Part shown: piece by piece, positions 61,019-64,000 of the stretch | Layout: the number at the start of each line of letters is the position of its first letter | Position numbering within the stretch: the stretch's first letter is position 1 | Source of the DNA: Rhabdophis nuchalis | Lineage: Eukaryota; Chordata; Lepidosauria; Squamata; Natricidae | Direction of reading: 5' to 3' | Length of the DNA stretch: 64,000 bases | Assembly (NCBI GenBank): GCA_039707465.1 | Contig: CM077643.1 | Coordinates: forward strand, 242,442,167-242,506,166 | Notes under the pieces: model-generated | Databases searched by the model: none | What the model saw: only the letters and a program-made list of their open reading frames with translations | Told to the model about the DNA's origin: nothing | Made by a program: the position numbers and the translations under genes

Positions 61019-61975
61019 CAGTCAATTGGTTGAATTGAGCTTTCACTGAGAAGTTACAGCAAAGCGTATATCAGAAAAGTTACAGCAAAGTGTTACCTCA
61101 GAATTGGCAAAAGAACTCAATTTAGACAGGAACTGCAAATTTGATTCAGAGCTCAAATTCTAACGAGAAACAAATGTTGGATGCTGTCTGGGATGCAGAA
61201 GCTGAAAATGCAGTCAATTGGTTGAATTGAGCTTTCCCTGAGAAGTTACAGCAAAGCGTATATCAGAAAAGTTACAGCAAAATGTTATCTCAGAATTGGC
61301 AAAAGAACTCAATTTAGACAGCATTTGCAAATTTGGATCCAGAACTCAAATTCGATCGAGAACACATGTTGGATGCTGTCTGGGATGCAGAAGCTGAAAA
61401 AGCACTCGATTGGTTGATCTGAACTTTCCCTGAGAAGTTACAGCAAAGTGTATCTCAGAATTGGCAAAGGAACTCAATTTAGACAGCATTTGCAAATTTG
61501 CATCCAGAACTCAAATTCGAACGAGAAACACATATTGGATGCTGTCTGGGATGCAGAAGCTGAAAAAGCACTCGATTGGTTGATCTGAGCTTTCCCTGAG
61601 AAGTTACAGCAAAGCGTTATCAGAATTGGCAAAAGAACTCAATTTGGACAGGAATTGCAAATTTGGATCCAGAGGTCAACTTCGAACGAGAAACACATGT
61701 TGGATGCTGTCTGGGATGCAGAAGCTGAAAAAGCAATCAATTAGTTGATCTGAGCTTTCCCTGAGAAGTTATAGCAAAGTGTTTTCTCAGAATTGGGAAA
61801 ACAACTCAATTTAGACAGGAACTGCAAATTTGGATCCAGAGTTCAAATTCTAACGAGAAACACATGTTGGATGTTGTCTGGGATGCAGAAGCTGAAAAAG
61901 CAGTCAATTGGTTGAATTGAGCTTTCCCTGAGAAGTTACAGCAAAGCGTATATCAGAAAAGTTACAGCAAAGTGT
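60128..61975 (-). repeat. 1.8-kb block, 3173-bp pair, copy 2
   Basis: Partner of 56955-58802; the two diverge where GTTACCTCAG in copy 1 meets GTTTTCTCAG here. Confidence 0.8.
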
Positions 61976-62113
61976 TTTCTCAGAATTGGCAAAAGAACTC
62001 AATTTAGACAGGAATTGCAAATTTGGATCGAGAGCTCAACTTCGAACGAGAAACATATATTGGATGCTGTCTGGGACGCAGAAGCTGAAAAAGCAGTCAA
62101 TTGGTTGATCTGA

Positions 62114-64000
62114 GCTTTCCCTGAGAAGTTACAGCAAAGTGTTATCAGAATTGGCAAAAGAACTCAATTTGGACAGGAATTGCAAATTTGGATCCAGAGG
62201 TCAACTTCGAACAAGAAACACATGTTGGATGCTGTCTGTGATGCAGAAGCTGAAAAAGCAGTCAATTTGTTGATCTGTGCTTTCCCTGAGAATTTACAGC
62301 AAAGTGTTATCTCATAATTGTAAAAAGAAGTCAATTTAGACAAGAATTGCAAATTTGGATCCAGAGCTCAAATTCTAACGAGAAACACATGTTGGATGCT
62401 GTCTGGGATGCAGAAGCTGAAAAAGCAGTCAATTGGTTTATCTGAGCTTTCCCTGAGAAGTTACAGCAAAGCGTATATCAAAAAAGTTACATCAAAGTGT
62501 TATCTCAGAATTGGCAAAAGAACTCAATTTAGCCAGGAACTGCAAATTTGGATCCAGAACTCAAATTCGAACGAGAAACACATATTGGATGCTGTCTGGG
62601 ATGCAGAAGCTGAAAAAGCAGTCAATTGGTTTATCTGAGCTTTCCCTGAGAAGTTACAGCAAAGCGTATATCAAAAAAGTTACAGCAAAGTGTTATCTCA
62701 GAATTGGCAAAACAACTCAATTTAGCCAGGGACTGCAAATTTGGATCCAGAGCTCAAATTCAAATGAGAAACACATATTGAATGCTATCTGGGATGCAGA
62801 AGCAAAAAAAGCAGTCGATTGGTTTATCTGAGCTTTCCCTGAGAAGTTACAGCAAAGTGTTATCTGAATTGTCAAAAGAAGTCAATTTAGACAGGAATTG
62901 CAAATTTGGATCCAGAGCTCAATTTCGAATGAGAAACATATATTGGATGCTGTCTGGGATGCAGAAGCTGAAAAAGCAGTCGATTGGTTTATTCTGAGCT
63001 TTCCCTGAGAAGTTACAGTAAAGTGTTATCAGAATTGGCAAAAGAGCTCAATTTAGACAGGAACTGCAAATTTGGATCCAGAGCTCAACTTCGAACGAGA
63101 AACACATATTGGATGCTGTCTGTGATACAGAAGCTGAAAAAGCAGTCAATTTGTTGATCTGTGCTTTCCCTGAGAATTTACAGCAAAGTGTTATCTCATA
63201 ATTGTAAAAAGAAGTCAATTTAGACAAGAATTGCAAATTTGGATCCAGAGCTCAAATTCTAACGAGAAACACATGTTGGATGCTGTCTTGGATGCAGAAG
63301 CTGAAAAAGCAGTCAATTGGTTTATCTGAGCTTTCCCTGAGAAGTTACAGCAAAGCGTATATCAAAAAAGTTACAGCAAAGTGTTATCTCAGAATTGGCA
63401 AAAGAACTCAATTTAGCCAGGGACAGCAAATTTGGATCCAGAGCTCAAATTCAAATGAGAAACACATATTGAATGCTCTCTGGGATGCAGAAGCAAAAAA
63501 AGCAGTCGATTGGTTTATCTGAGCTTTCCCTGAGAAGTTACAGCAAAGTGTTATCAGAATTGTCAAAAGAAGTCAATTTAGACAGGAATTGCAAATTTGG
63601 ATCCAGAGCTCAACTTCGAATGAGAAACATATATTGGATGCTGTCTGGGATGCAGAAGCTGAAAAAGCAGTCGATTGGTTTATTCTGAGCTTTCCCTGAG
63701 AAGTTACAGTAAAGTGTTATCAGAATTGGCAAAAGAGCTCAATTTAGACAGGAACTGCAAATTTGGATCCAGAGCTCAACTTCGAACGAGAAACACATAT
63801 TGGATGCTGTCTGGGATGCAGAAGCTTAAAAAGCAGTCGATTGGTTGATCTGAGCTTTCCCTGAGAAGTTATAGCAAAGTGTTTTCTAAGAATTGGGAAA
63901 ACAACTCAATTTAAACAGGAACTGCAAATTTGGATCCAGCGCTCAAATTCTAATGAGAAACACATGTTGGATGTTGTCTGGGATGCAGAAGCTGAAAAAG
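62114..64000 (-). repeat. 1.9-kb block, 2982-bp pair, copy 2 (cut by window end)
   Basis: Partner of 59132-61018. Private changes are TTATCTGAATTG near 62861 and GGGACAGCAAATTTG at 63420, a lost T in the core. Confidence 0.82.

Larger units (their letters stand above)
39951..64000 (-). repeat. Reverse arm of the same satellite, monomers inverted
   Basis: From here to the end of the window every monomer reads as the reverse complement of the forward-arm unit: GGATCC, then GAGCTC, then AACGAGAAACACA, CTGGGATGCAGAAGCTG, CTGAGCTTTCCCTGAG, and finally CAAAAGAACTCAATTT. Monomers are again about 166 and 191-193 bp; for example, the phased cores at 40871, 41037, 41202, 41369 and 41562 are 166, 165, 167 and 193 bp apart. 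Variants seen only here include GAGGTCAAC next to the BamHI site, CATAATTGT in place of CAGAATTGG, GCAAAAATAGCC, and a T9-T10 tract. The arm continues past the right end of the window. No gene or unrelated insertion was seen. Confidence 0.96.

Noticed and set aside
1..64000. Transposon, LTR or ribosomal spacer origin
   Set aside because: I saw no transposase or reverse transcriptase frames, no terminal repeats, no target-site duplications and no rRNA segments in the window. A spacer or element outside the window cannot be excluded.

Overview
The whole window is one uninterrupted satellite-DNA field. I find no gene, RNA gene, transposon or unique-sequence island anywhere in the 64 kb. Every stretch is a copy, on one strand or the other, of one A+T-rich monomer family. 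A hand count of one consensus monomer gives about 41% G+C. The basic monomer is 165-167 bp. A longer form of about 191 bp carries a partial internal duplication, a third form of 202-204 bp carries a different one, and a rare 115-bp form has lost 51 bp. Mean spacing is roughly 175 bp, so the window holds on the order of 360 monomers (an estimate, not a count). The array runs off both ends of the window.

Layout. Positions 1-39928 carry the monomers in one orientation (called forward here). At about 39,928 the array turns round, and from 39951 to 64000 every monomer lies in the opposite orientation. The turn is a head-to-head junction: a 27-nt inverted repeat (25 of 27 positions paired) around a 22-nt loop, with 3 bp of microhomology at the breakpoint. 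The two arms belong to one family but carry different sets of variants. The forward arm is built from large nested higher-order duplications, with offsets of about 1.96, 2.45, 5.3, 6.9, 9.5, 17.7 and 22.6 kb. The reverse arm is built from mostly smaller ones, with offsets of 0.88, 2.43, 2.60, 2.79, 2.98, 3.17, 5.67 and 10.2 kb. Where duplicated blocks differ in length, the difference is usually a whole number of monomers. That is what unequal exchange in register would leave.

Organism. Nothing identifies the species. Long homogeneous arrays of a 167-bp (chromatosome-sized) monomer with higher-order structure point to a eukaryotic nuclear genome and to centromeric, pericentromeric or other heterochromatin. 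This is inference from architecture; I do not recognise the monomer as a named satellite.

Coding potential. The open reading frames present are short (the longest is 119 codons, 53446-53805). Most begin at TTG rather than ATG. They recur only because the monomer recurs, and they change frame from monomer to monomer because the usual lengths are not multiples of three. I treat none as a gene. Block boundaries below were read by eye and should be taken as accurate to about 20 bp.
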